DNA of 23,173 nt from CALJTV01 sp034435835. Lineage in GTDB: Bacteria; Chloroflexota; Dehalococcoidia; GIF9; UBA5629. This document shows positions 1 through 6,996 of the stretch, in pieces; the first letter of the stretch is position 1, and each line of letters starts with the position of its first letter. Position numbers and translations under genes: made by a program. Under the pieces are notes generated by a model, which was not told the DNA's origin, searched no databases, and saw nothing but the letters and a program-made list of their open reading frames with translations. Where the stretch lies: the NCBI GenBank assembly GCA_034435835.1, contig DAOTWF010000022.1, positions 1-23,173 on the forward strand, read 5' to 3'.

Positions 1-63
1 AAATATGAGGAGGAATATAAAAACAGCCAGGATACTCTCTTAGTACCGGCTTGATTTCAGGGG

Positions 64-297
64 GTGCAGTACAAAAGTTTACCTCATGGAAAGTCTCCAA
101 CATGGAATTTCATCTACAAGAATTCTGCCAAGAGCTATATATCCTTTAGCGTATGCTTTAATGCAACATCACCGAGGTTTGCAACAATAGAGGTTTTCAC
201 CTCTGGTAGAGGAGAGCTTCTAGCAGATGTCTGGTACGATAACAACAAAGCGATAAAACACATGTTTAGGTTGGGTTATGTGTCGGAAAGGACCTAA
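64..297 (+). CDS. Hypothetical protein, possibly a fragment
   Basis: This is an open frame of 77 codons with a GTG start directly after a run of G. An in-frame TGA at 52-54 lies just upstream, so it does not continue off the left edge in this frame. The product is not recognised. It is rich in aromatic and basic residues and has no signal peptide, membrane segment or familiar motif. The region is clearly AT-richer than the rest of the window and its codon use differs from the neighbouring genes, which could mean foreign origin or a remnant of a longer gene. It could also be a chance ORF. The stop codon sits directly before a stretch of apparently structured, non-coding sequence. Confidence 0.3.
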   Translation: MQYKSLPHGKSPTWNFIYKNSAKSYISFSVCFNATSPRFATIEVFTSGRGELLADVWYDNNKAIKHMFRLGYVSERT

Positions 298-601
298 TCC
301 TCGAAAGGGGACTCTTACCCCACGAAATCTGCGGATTTTTTGGATCCGGAAATTTAGTCGAAGTAGCTGGCTTTTGGGCGGAAGTAACGTTGGGAAAAGG
401 CTAACCCTGGCAAAGTGGCTGAGTTAACCGTGAAAGCGGGCGCGTGCTCGAAGAAATGAGCGGTTGGCTAGAGCGAGTTGTTGCGGGGAAATGGGTTTGA
501 GGGTAAAATGAGGGCTGGTATTTTGCACCAGGGTCACTTAGAGCAGGCGGTCCCGGGATAGCCGAGGCGCAGCCGGGCTTAATAGTGGCAACGGGAACAT
601 G
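298..601 (+). ncRNA. Candidate structured RNA or leader of unknown class
   Basis: About 300 bases without a plausible ORF, purine-rich with many GAAA/CAAA-type loops. Visible pairings include 400-406 with 462-468 (seven pairs, one G-U) enclosing the hairpin 446-449/458-461, a five-pair hairpin 515-519/527-531 with a seven-base loop, and 552-556/573-577. The stretch ends in an intrinsic terminator. I looked for signatures of tmRNA, RNase P RNA, SRP RNA, 6S RNA, T-box, cobalamin and group II domain V and recognised none. It could be an independent small RNA or a regulatory leader of the downstream metal transporter gene. Its boundaries are guesses. Confidence 0.3.
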
Positions 602-637
602 AGTCCCGTGGGACTAAGTGTCCTGCGGGACTTTTTT
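602..637 (+). terminator. Intrinsic (rho-independent) terminator
   Basis: Bases 602-613 pair with 621-632 as a 12-pair stem (two G-U pairs) with a seven-base loop, followed immediately by six T (632-637). This is the clearest intrinsic terminator in the window. It lies only 7 bases before the ATG of the cation transporter, so it either ends the upstream RNA or acts as an attenuator for that gene. Confidence 0.8.
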
Positions 638-644
638 GTGTGAG

Positions 645-1631
645 ATGGACAAGCAGGTAAAGAAGACAAGGATAGCTACCCTTTCCATCGTCTCCAACAG
701 TGTGCTGGTGGTCTTTAAGCTCGCCGTGGGCGCCGCCATCGGCTCGGTGGCGGTGCTCTCCGAGGCAATACATTCGGCGATGGACCTGATGGCGGCGCTC
801 ATCGCCTTCGCCGCTGTGCGGATATCAGGCAAGCCCGCCGATGAGGAGCACCCCTTCGGGCATTCTAAAGTGGAAAATATCTCCGCTGCCATCGAGGCAT
901 TGCTGATCTTTGTGGCTGCCGCCTGGATTGTCTATGAGGCGGCAAGGAAGCTGATAAGCCCCCACCCCCTGGAGGCACCGGGCTGGGGCGTGGGCGTTAT
1001 GCTGGTGTCCGCAGTGGTGAATTTGGTGGTCTCCCACTTTCTGTTCAAGGTGGGCAGGGAGACCGATTCCGCCGCCCTGATAGCCGATGGCTGGCACCTG
1101 CGCACCGATGTTTATACTTCAACAGGGGTTATGGTGGGGCTGGGCATCATCTGGCTGGGGAGCTACGCTTTTCCCGGCGTGAATCTGGCATGGCTGGACC
1201 CGGTGATAGCCATCGGCGTGGCTGTGCTCATCCTGCGCGCCGCCTATGACCTGACCAGAAGGGCTACGGAGGAGCTGGTTGACCGCAGCGTACCTGCTGA
1301 GGAGGTGGAGTGGATACGGAGCTATCTGTGTACCCTGTACCCGGCAGTGCATTCTTTCCACCGACTGCGGACGCGTAAGGCAGGCGCCACCCGCTTTATC
1401 AACGTGCACATAGCTGTGGACCCGAAGTTGACGGTGAGCGAATCGCATAGCATGGGCGATAGGATAGTGGGCGAGCTTAAGGCGCATTTCCCCCACGATG
1501 TGGATGTGCTGGTGCACATCGAGCCGTGCGATGGTTCCTGCAGCCCCGCCTGTAAGGGCGGCTGTCTGCTCAGCGAGGAGGAGCAGAAGGCGGCGGTACA
1601 GAGGCGAGGGGATGTGAAAAGGGCAGACTAG
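645..1631 (+). CDS. Cation diffusion facilitator (CDF) family metal exporter
   Basis: A 328-residue inner-membrane transporter of the CDF family, which exports divalent metals such as Zn, Fe, Mn, Co or Ni in exchange for protons. TM2 carries H43/D47 (HSAMD) and TM5 carries H151/D155 (HLRTD), the four-ligand transport site. Between them is the family motif DEEHPFGHSKVE (66-77). A cytoplasmic C-terminal dimer domain ends in an HIEP motif, followed by an unusual cysteine-rich tail (five Cys in about 17 residues). I chose the ATG at 645. An in-frame GTG at 618 would start inside the terminator hairpin. The Shine-Dalgarno sequence is weak (GTGAG). The gene appears monocistronic, and the preceding hairpin suggests control at the RNA level. 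The metal cannot be told from the sequence. Confidence 0.93.
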   Translation: MDKQVKKTRIATLSIVSNSVLVVFKLAVGAAIGSVAVLSEAIHSAMDLMAALIAFAAVRISGKPADEEHPFGHSKVENISAAIEALLIFVAAAWIVYEAARKLISPHPLEAPGWGVGVMLVSAVVNLVVSHFLFKVGRETDSAALIADGWHLRTDVYTSTGVMVGLGIIWLGSYAFPGVNLAWLDPVIAIGVAVLILRAAYDLTRRATEELVDRSVPAEEVEWIRSYLCTLYPAVHSFHRLRTRKAGATRFINVHIAVDPKLTVSESHSMGDRIVGELKAHFPHDVDVLVHIEPCDGSCSPACKGGCLLSEEEQKAAVQRRGDVKRAD

Positions 1632-1754
1632 CCGCTGGTGTCATTGCTGAAGTCGTGCTCTCTGGCGCGGTGATGGGGTGAGCAACTGGGCATCCCTGCC
1701 TGCGAGAGGTTAGGCTATTGTACCGTCCTTCGCCGGCTTGTATTGCACATGCGA

Positions 1755-1783
1755 TTGACAAATCGTTAAGAGCGTGCTAGCAT
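1755..1783 (+). promoter_or_regulatory. Sigma-70-type promoter for degV
   Basis: TTGACA (1755-1760), a 17-base spacer, and TAGCAT (1778-1783). The -35 is a perfect match and the -10 matches 4 of 6. The expected start point falls at about 1790, at the left edge of a perfect palindrome. The rest of the 190-base gap from 1632 shows nothing else. Confidence 0.65.
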
Positions 1784-1789
1784 AGGTTT

Positions 1790-1810
1790 ATACCTCGGTA
1801 TGCGAGGTAT
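1790..1810. promoter_or_regulatory. Perfect 8-bp inverted repeat, operator candidate
   Basis: ATACCTCG, five bases, CGAGGTAT. It covers the predicted transcription start and ends directly before the GGAG ribosome binding site (1811-1814) of degV. That position suits a repressor operator. As RNA, the same sequence would form a small hairpin at the very 5' end of the message. The cognate regulator is not in the window. Confidence 0.55.
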
Positions 1811-1821
1811 GGAGCGGTGGT

Positions 1822-2682
1822 ATGGGCAAGATAGTGATCGTGGTGGACAGCATCGCCTGTGTGCCCAAGGAGGAGATGGAGCGGCACGGGATGAAGATGG
1901 TGCCGGTAAACATTTTCTTCAATGGGCAGATATACCGTGACCAGATCGACCTCACCGCCGAGGAGGCGTACAAACTCCTGGAAAAAGCCCCGGACTTCTG
2001 GAAAAGCTCAGCTGCTTCGCCGGAGGAGTATCTGAAACTGTTCCAGGAGGTGAGCAGCTATACCGAGGGGATACTGGTGGTCACGCTGTCATCGAAGCTG
2101 AGCATGTTCTACACCAGCGCTCTGGTGGCGAAGGACATCATCGCCGAGAAGATGCCCGACTTGAAGATAGAGGTGGTGGACAGCCGTTCAGCTGCTGCCG
2201 CCGAGGGGCTCATCGCCCTGGCGGCGGCGCGAGCTGCGGAGCAGGGGAAGAGCCTGAGGGAGGTGGTGGAGGTGGCGGAACGGGTGAGGGAAAGGGTAAA
2301 ATTTATCGGGCTGCTGGAGACCATCCGCTATGTCTACCGCACCGGGAGGGTGCCGAGGGTGGCTTCGGAGCTGGGTTCAGTGCTGTCGGTGAAACCATTG
2401 CTGGTCAGCGGCAACGGCGAGATACACTTCGCCGGGCTGGTGCGCAGCTGGCAGAGCGGCATCGAGCGGATGCTGAAGATGATGAGGGACCATCTGGGTG
2501 GTTCTAAAGCGGTGCACTGTGCGGTTATGCATGCCGCCTATCTTGAGGGGGCGGAGAAGCTGAGGGAGAGGATAGAGAAGGAGTTCAACTGCGTGGAGCT
2601 GTTCGTGACCGATTTCAGCCCGGTGATGGGCTATGCCACCGGCAAGGGGACGCTGGCGGTGGCATATTACGGCGAGGACTGA
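1822..2682 (+). CDS. degV: DegV family fatty-acid-binding protein (FakB-like)
   Basis: A 286-residue cytoplasmic protein of the DegV/FakB family. Family members hold a fatty acid and present it to the kinase FakA, which makes acyl phosphate for PlsX/PlsY. Family landmarks are present: VDSIACVP near the N terminus, YRDQIDLT, the SSAASPEEY loop (usually TSxPSP), SSKLSMFYTSA (usually SSxLSGTYxSA, so the Gly is replaced by Met), VDSRSAAAAEG, GRV and KPLL, and a C-terminal GYATGKGTL. GGAG sits seven bases before the ATG. The next gene, a PlsY-like protein, starts six bases after the stop, which fits a role in fatty-acid incorporation. No fakA lies in this window. The family is certain; the bound lipid is unknown. 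Confidence 0.93.
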   Translation: MGKIVIVVDSIACVPKEEMERHGMKMVPVNIFFNGQIYRDQIDLTAEEAYKLLEKAPDFWKSSAASPEEYLKLFQEVSSYTEGILVVTLSSKLSMFYTSALVAKDIIAEKMPDLKIEVVDSRSAAAAEGLIALAAARAAEQGKSLREVVEVAERVRERVKFIGLLETIRYVYRTGRVPRVASELGSVLSVKPLLVSGNGEIHFAGLVRSWQSGIERMLKMMRDHLGGSKAVHCAVMHAAYLEGAEKLRERIEKEFNCVELFVTDFSPVMGYATGKGTLAVAYYGED

Positions 2683-2688
2683 GTTCTG

Positions 2689-3300
2689 ATGGCTGATATC
2701 TGGGTGGTATTTCTGGGCTATCTGCTGGGCTCTATACCCTCGGCGAGGATAGTTGCCAGTATGGTGGGTGGGATCGATCTGCGCGATGAGGGTGACGGCA
2801 AGATAAGCGCCGCCGCGGTGTACCGGCGGCTGGGGCTGCTGCCCTTTCTGTTGGTGGTGGTTATGGATGTGGGCAAGGGTGCGCTGGCAGTAAGCAGCGC
2901 CAGACTGGTGAGCGATTCTGTGGCGATAAGGCTTGCCACCGGGGTGATGGCGGTGGTGGGGCATAGCTGGTCGCCATTTTTGAAATTCCGTGGGGGGCTG
3001 GGTGCCACCGTCATCTTCGGGGCGCTCGCCGGACTGATGATAAAGGAGTTCCTCATCGTCGGCGCCATCGCCCTGGTGCCGTTCCTGGCGACCAGGAAGT
3101 CGGGGTTGAGCACCGCCATCATAGTCGTGGCGTTGCCGGTGGTGCTGCTCATAGGGGGACAGCCGTGGTACCTGGTGGGCTATCCGCCGGGGCTAGCGAG
3201 TTTTATGCTGTTGAAGAAGCTACAGCTCAGGCTCAAACCACCGGTGACTAACGGCAGGGCAGAAGAAGAGGCTGGTAAAATCGGGAAAGCACTGCCCTGA
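2689..3300 (+). CDS. PlsY-like membrane protein with degenerate active-site motifs
   Basis: A 203-residue polytopic membrane protein related to the acyl-phosphate:glycerol-3-phosphate acyltransferase PlsY. Motif 1 is intact (GSIPSAR, 14-20). Motif 3 is recognisable but altered: GHSWSPFLKFRGGLGA (91-106), where the usual GGKG has Leu for Lys. Motif 2, normally GSGNxGATNVxR, is almost gone: residues 34-47 read DEGDGKISAAAVYR. Hydrophobic segments at about 5-25, 50-72, 80-95, 105-128 and 135-160 match the family topology. It follows degV by six bases, so the two are probably co-transcribed. Either it is an inactive paralogue with a regulatory or scaffold role or it uses another substrate. A bona fide PlsY is encoded 75 bases downstream. 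Confidence 0.8.
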   Translation: MADIWVVFLGYLLGSIPSARIVASMVGGIDLRDEGDGKISAAAVYRRLGLLPFLLVVVMDVGKGALAVSSARLVSDSVAIRLATGVMAVVGHSWSPFLKFRGGLGATVIFGALAGLMIKEFLIVGAIALVPFLATRKSGLSTAIIVVALPVVLLIGGQPWYLVGYPPGLASFMLLKKLQLRLKPPVTNGRAEEEAGKIGKALP

Positions 3301-3324
3301 TGTCAACTCATGCGGTTGTTGACA
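3301..3324. promoter_or_regulatory. Inverted repeat overlapping the plsY -35 element
   Basis: TGTCAAC and GTTGACA form a perfect seven-base inverted repeat separated by ten bases. The right arm contains the TTGACA -35 box (3319-3324). A protein bound here would block or modulate the promoter. No T-run follows, so it does not look like a terminator. Confidence 0.4.
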
Positions 3325-3347
3325 CGGTGCGAGCTGTGGTCTATGCT
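3319..3347 (+). promoter_or_regulatory. Promoter for plsY and the glycosyltransferase
   Basis: TTGACA (3319-3324), a 17-base spacer, TATGCT (3342-3347). It gives the second PlsY gene a start independent of degV, with a leader of about 20 bases carrying AAGGA (3362-3366). Confidence 0.6.
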
Positions 3348-3374
3348 TAACGCTGGCTGGTAAGGAATGGCAAG

Positions 3375-4001
3375 TTGATACCCTTCTATTTTGTGTTGTT
3401 GGTGGTGGGGGCTTTCCTGCTGGGCGCCTGTCCCTTTTCTCTGTGGATCGGCAACTGGTTGCTGGCGAAGGACATCAGGGGCTACGGCGATGGTAATCCC
3501 GGGGCATATAATGTGTTCCGCGCCGGCGGGCGGAAATCAGGAGTGCTGGCGCTGTTCGCCGATATCGGCAAGGGGGTGCCCTTCGTCTATCTCGCCCACT
3601 ATGTACTGGGGCTGCCCATGGCGATGGTGATGGGTGTGGGACTGGCGGCGATACTCGGGCACGCCTATTCGCCGTTCCTCGGTTTCAAGGGCGGCAAGGC
3701 GCTGGCGGTGACCGGAGGCGTGTTGCTCGCCATGCCGCAGCACGAGATGGTGTTTTCGGCGCTGGTGTTCATGCTGCTGGCTTTTCTGTTCGTCCATGGG
3801 GACGCCTGGCGGGTGATGTGCGGTCTGGGTGCCTCTGCCATCTATGTGGCGGTCTCCGGAGGACTGGCGCTGGAACCGCTGTTCATGCTGTGTATTATCG
3901 CCATCATTGCCGTAAAACACTTCAAGGAGCTGCGCACCACCACGCCGGCGTTCGGCGGTGCGGTGGGCAATTTCCTGCGCGCACGCAAGGCACGTGGGTG
4001 A
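3375..4001 (+). CDS. plsY: Acyl-phosphate:glycerol-3-phosphate acyltransferase PlsY
   Basis: A 208-residue integral membrane enzyme that transfers an acyl group from acyl phosphate to glycerol-3-phosphate, the first step of phospholipid synthesis. Motif 2 is well kept (GYGDGNPGAYNVFRAGG, 37-52), and so is motif 3 (GHAYSPFLGFKGGKALAV, 95-112). Motif 1 is diverged (GACPFSLWIG). Five hydrophobic segments fit the PlsY fold. The best start is TTG at 3375, with AAGGA eight bases upstream; no ATG lies closer. A glycosyltransferase follows three bases after the stop, suggesting co-translation and a shared membrane-lipid pathway. Compared with the upstream paralogue this is the likelier active enzyme. 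Confidence 0.88.
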   Translation: MIPFYFVLLVVGAFLLGACPFSLWIGNWLLAKDIRGYGDGNPGAYNVFRAGGRKSGVLALFADIGKGVPFVYLAHYVLGLPMAMVMGVGLAAILGHAYSPFLGFKGGKALAVTGGVLLAMPQHEMVFSALVFMLLAFLFVHGDAWRVMCGLGASAIYVAVSGGLALEPLFMLCIIAIIAVKHFKELRTTTPAFGGAVGNFLRARKARG

Positions 4002-4004
4002 CAT

Positions 4005-5159
4005 ATGGACACTCTGTACCAGTTGGTGGTTGCCGTCTTCCTGTTCATCTTCTTCGCCAACCTGATGATGAACCTGCGTATGCTGCGTAAGCCGCGGGAG
4101 GACGCTCCACTTCCCGACCCGGCGCCGATGGTCTCAATACTCATCCCGGCGCGGAACGAGGAGGTGAACATCGGGAACTGTCTGGAGTCTTTGCTCAGGC
4201 AGGACTACCCCAACTTTGAGATAATCGTACTGGACGATAATTCCATTGACAGGACGGCGGAGGTGATACGGGGGTTTGTGGCGAGGGACGAACGGGTGCG
4301 GCTGATAAAAGGTCAGCCGCTCCCCGAGGGCTGGGCAGGGAAACCATTTGCCTGCTACCAGTTAGCGCAGCAGGCAAATGGCGACTGGTTTTTGTTTGTG
4401 GACGCCGATACGGTGCATGAGCCGCACATGCTGCGCAGCGTGATGGCTGAGGCGCTGGAGGGGAAGCCCTGGCTGCTTTCCGGTTTCCCCAGACAGCTTG
4501 CCTGCTCGGTGCCGGAGAAGGTGGCGATGCCGCTGATGTACTTCATCATCATGAGCTGGCTGCCGCTGTGGTGGTCGCAGCGCTCTGAGGAGCCGAAGCC
4601 CTCGCTCGCCATCGGGCAGTTTCTGCTCTTCCCCAGGGATGCCTATTGGAAGATAGGCGGGCACGAGGCGGTGAAGTCGAGGATACTGGAGGACGTATGG
4701 CTGGGGGTAGAGGTGGTGAAGCACGGCGGGTGGCACGAGGTGATCGACCTATCCTCTGTGGTCTACTGTCGGATGTACCGTGATGTCGGCGGCATCTGGG
4801 AGGGGTTTGTGAAGTGGATATATTCGGTGGCGGGGCTTTCCCGGCTGGCGCTGGTGGGGCTGCTGATAGCCGGTATAGTGTTCTGTCTGGCGCCGTTCTA
4901 CTGGCTGTGGAACGCTTATTTTGGCTCCACGGCGCCGGCGGACTGGCGCTACATTGTGCTGGCGCAGGTGGTGCTGATATTCCTCATCCGCTGGATGGTT
5001 GACAGGCGGTTCAAGCAGCCGATCCTGTCCACGCTGCTGCATCCTATTGCTTTCTCCTTCCTGGTGGGGGCGGGGTTTTATGGCGGCTGGCGAGAGATAG
5101 TGAACCAGGGGGTGCGCTGGAAAGAGCGGCTCTATAGCGGCAATTCCGGCATTAAGTAG
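4005..5159 (+). CDS. Membrane-anchored family 2 glycosyltransferase
   Basis: A 384-residue GT2 enzyme. An N-terminal membrane anchor (about 5-25) is followed by the GT-A domain: SILIPARNEE (44-53), LDDNS (76-80), GWAGKPFAC (109-117), the metal-binding DAD (133-135), GQFLLFP (204-210) and the catalytic-loop ED (229-230). Three or four hydrophobic segments follow (about 275-300, 318-335, 345-362). This layout resembles the carotenoid and hopanoid-associated glycosyltransferases (CrtQ/HpnB-like), which act on lipids at the membrane. It starts three bases after plsY, so a glycolipid role is likely. The acceptor lipid and donor sugar cannot be read from the sequence. Its 3' end overlaps that of coaE on the other strand by eight bases. 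Confidence 0.87.
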   Translation: MDTLYQLVVAVFLFIFFANLMMNLRMLRKPREDAPLPDPAPMVSILIPARNEEVNIGNCLESLLRQDYPNFEIIVLDDNSIDRTAEVIRGFVARDERVRLIKGQPLPEGWAGKPFACYQLAQQANGDWFLFVDADTVHEPHMLRSVMAEALEGKPWLLSGFPRQLACSVPEKVAMPLMYFIIMSWLPLWWSQRSEEPKPSLAIGQFLLFPRDAYWKIGGHEAVKSRILEDVWLGVEVVKHGGWHEVIDLSSVVYCRMYRDVGGIWEGFVKWIYSVAGLSRLALVGLLIAGIVFCLAPFYWLWNAYFGSTAPADWRYIVLAQVVLIFLIRWMVDRRFKQPILSTLLHPIAFSFLVGAGFYGGWREIVNQGVRWKERLYSGNSGIK

Positions 5160-5766
5160 CACTCTCGATAAGTTCCTGCCAGAGCGCGGTCACCTTAGCC
5201 TCTAGTTCCTCGAGCGGACAGTTGGTAGTGATGACCACATCGGCGTGCTTTACCTTCTCCTCCGAGGGCATCTGCTGGCTCAGGCGAGCGAGTATCTGTT
5301 CTTCGTAAAGCCCGCGGTTTTTTTTGAGCCGCTGGACGATGGTCTCCTGCGGGGATACGGTGACCCAGACCCTGTCTACCAGGGGCGTCCAGCCGGCTTC
5401 GATGAGCAGGGCGGCTTCGAGGACGACGGCTTTCACCCCCTGCTTACGGTATTGGGCGATCTTTTCCTCGACCACGCGGTACATTTTAGGGTGCATTATG
5501 CGGTTGAGCATGGCCAGCTTTTCCGGGCTGGAGAAGACGAGCTGTGCCAGCCTGTGACGGTCTATTTCATCGCCCTCTTTGAGGAAGGAGGTGCCGAAGG
5601 TGGCGACGATTTCGCGGTATGCCTCGGTGCCGGGCTTTAAGAACTCGTGCCCCAGCTCATCGGCGTTGATCACCACGGCGCCCAGTCGGGCGAGCATCTG
5701 TGATACCGTGGTCTTGCCGGTGCCGAAGTTCCCGGTGAGCCCGATTACCACTGTCCCGGAGGGCAT
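5152..5766 (-). CDS. coaE: Dephospho-CoA kinase
   Basis: A 204-residue cytoplasmic kinase for the last step of coenzyme A synthesis (ATP + dephospho-CoA to ADP + CoA). The P-loop is GNFGTGKT (12-19). The substrate-binding INADELGHE segment follows, then HPKMYR, EAALLIEAGW and the lid region with QRLKKNRG. The length is typical. It lies 12 bases downstream of an acyl-CoA dehydrogenase gene on the same strand and probably depends on that gene's promoter. A link between CoA supply and acyl-CoA metabolism is plausible but only inferred. Its stop overlaps the convergent glycosyltransferase gene. Confidence 0.95.
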   Translation of the reverse strand: MPSGTVVIGLTGNFGTGKTTVSQMLARLGAVVINADELGHEFLKPGTEAYREIVATFGTSFLKEGDEIDRHRLAQLVFSSPEKLAMLNRIMHPKMYRVVEEKIAQYRKQGVKAVVLEAALLIEAGWTPLVDRVWVTVSPQETIVQRLKKNRGLYEEQILARLSQQMPSEEKVKHADVVITTNCPLEELEAKVTALWQELIESAT

Positions 5767-5778
5767 GTGCTCACTGCC

Positions 5779-6942
5779 TCAGACGAAGGCAGAGATGCCG
5801 AGCATCTCCCTGCCGATGATGAGTTTCTGTATCTGGCTGGTGCCGTCGGGGAAGGTGAGGGTGCGGGCATCGCGGAAATAGCGCTCCACGGAATATTCTT
5901 CGGAGATGCCGTAGGCGCCGTGGACCTGTATCGCCTGTGAGGTGACCTGTACCGCCATCTCGGTGCTGAAGGCTTTCGCCATGGAGGTCTCCTTGAAGGG
6001 GACCTCGCCCCTGCCGATGAGGTACATGGCGCGGTAGCAAAGGAAGCGGGCGGCTTCAACCATCATCGCCATGTCGGCGACCATCTGTTGGATGAGCTGG
6101 AAGCTGGCGATGGGCTTGCCGAACTGCTTACGCTCTTTAGCGTATTTGACCGCGGCGTCCAGGGCTGCCTGAGCGACGCCCACGGCGCCGATGCCCACAG
6201 CCACCCTGAGCTTTGCCAGCTCCACCAGCGCTACCGCATAGCCATTGCCCTGTTTGCCGATGAGATGGGAGCGGGGGACGGGGGAGTCTTCAAAGCTGAG
6301 CTCGGAGGTGGGGCAGGAGCGGCAGCCCAGCTTGGGCAGCTCCCGGGCGATGAACGGCGACTGGCTTTTGTCCACCAGCAGGCAGGTGATGCCCTTCAAT
6401 CCCAGGCTGCGGTCGGTGGTGGCAAAGACCACGGCGAGGTCGGCGATGCCGCCATTGGTTATCCAGGTCTTGGTGCCATTGAGGAGGTACTGGTCGCCCT
6501 TGGGCGTGGCGGTGGTGGCGATGTCGCGGGCGCCGGAGCCGACATCCGGCTCGGTGAGGCAGAAGCAAGTTATTTTCTCCAGCGAGAGGATCTGAGGTAT
6601 GTACCTCTTCTGTTCCTCGGTGCCGTGCTGGGCGAGGATGGGCAGGACGGAGCCATCCTGTATCATGGTGACCATCGCCAGACTGAGATAAGCGCGGGCA
6701 AGCTCTTCGCCGAGGACGGCATAGGAGACGAGGTCAAGGTTATGCCCGCCGTATTCCGGCGGTAGCGTGGCGCCGATATAGCCCAGGGGCGCCAGCTTGC
6801 GCATCAGGCTTACGGCGACATCGCGGGGCAGGGGGTGGTACTTACGGTCGTACTCATCGGCGATGGGTATTATCTCCCTTTCCATGAACTCACGGGCGTT
6901 TTTCTGCAGCAGTTTCTGTTCTTCGGTGAGCTCCAGTATCAT
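5779..6942 (-). CDS. Acyl-CoA dehydrogenase family flavoprotein
   Basis: A 387-residue FAD enzyme of the acyl-CoA dehydrogenase family, which oxidises acyl-CoA thioesters at C2-C3 and passes electrons to ETF. Visible signatures are CLTEPDVGSGARDI and LNGTKTWITNG in the FAD and substrate region, the KERKQFGKPIASFQ helix, and VHGAYGISEEYSVERYFRDAR near the C terminus. In place of the usual YEGTSEIQ it reads FPDGTSQIQ. Residue 366 is therefore Asp where medium- and short-chain enzymes have the catalytic Glu. The start ATG has AGGTG upstream. It heads a two-gene operon with coaE. The substrate is unknown; an unusual substrate such as a cyclic or branched acyl-CoA is possible. Confidence 0.92.
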   Translation of the reverse strand: MILELTEEQKLLQKNAREFMEREIIPIADEYDRKYHPLPRDVAVSLMRKLAPLGYIGATLPPEYGGHNLDLVSYAVLGEELARAYLSLAMVTMIQDGSVLPILAQHGTEEQKRYIPQILSLEKITCFCLTEPDVGSGARDIATTATPKGDQYLLNGTKTWITNGGIADLAVVFATTDRSLGLKGITCLLVDKSQSPFIARELPKLGCRSCPTSELSFEDSPVPRSHLIGKQGNGYAVALVELAKLRVAVGIGAVGVAQAALDAAVKYAKERKQFGKPIASFQLIQQMVADMAMMVEAARFLCYRAMYLIGRGEVPFKETSMAKAFSTEMAVQVTSQAIQVHGAYGISEEYSVERYFRDARTLTFPDGTSQIQKLIIGREMLGISAFV

Positions 6943-6966
6943 CTGGCACCTGCTTTTCTAGCGGCA

Positions 6967-6996
6967 ATTGTATACGAGAAAGCGCGGAAATGTCCA
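6967..6996 (-). promoter_or_regulatory. Promoter for the acyl-CoA dehydrogenase-coaE operon
   Basis: On the minus strand, TGGACA (6996-6991), an 18-base spacer, and TACAAT (6972-6967), both 5 of 6 matches. The leader to the ATG at 6942 is about 20 bases. Confidence 0.55.

Noticed and set aside
298..601. tmRNA, RNase P RNA, SRP RNA or group II intron in the left non-coding stretch
   Set aside because: None of the conserved core sequences of these RNAs was found, so only an unclassified structured RNA is claimed.
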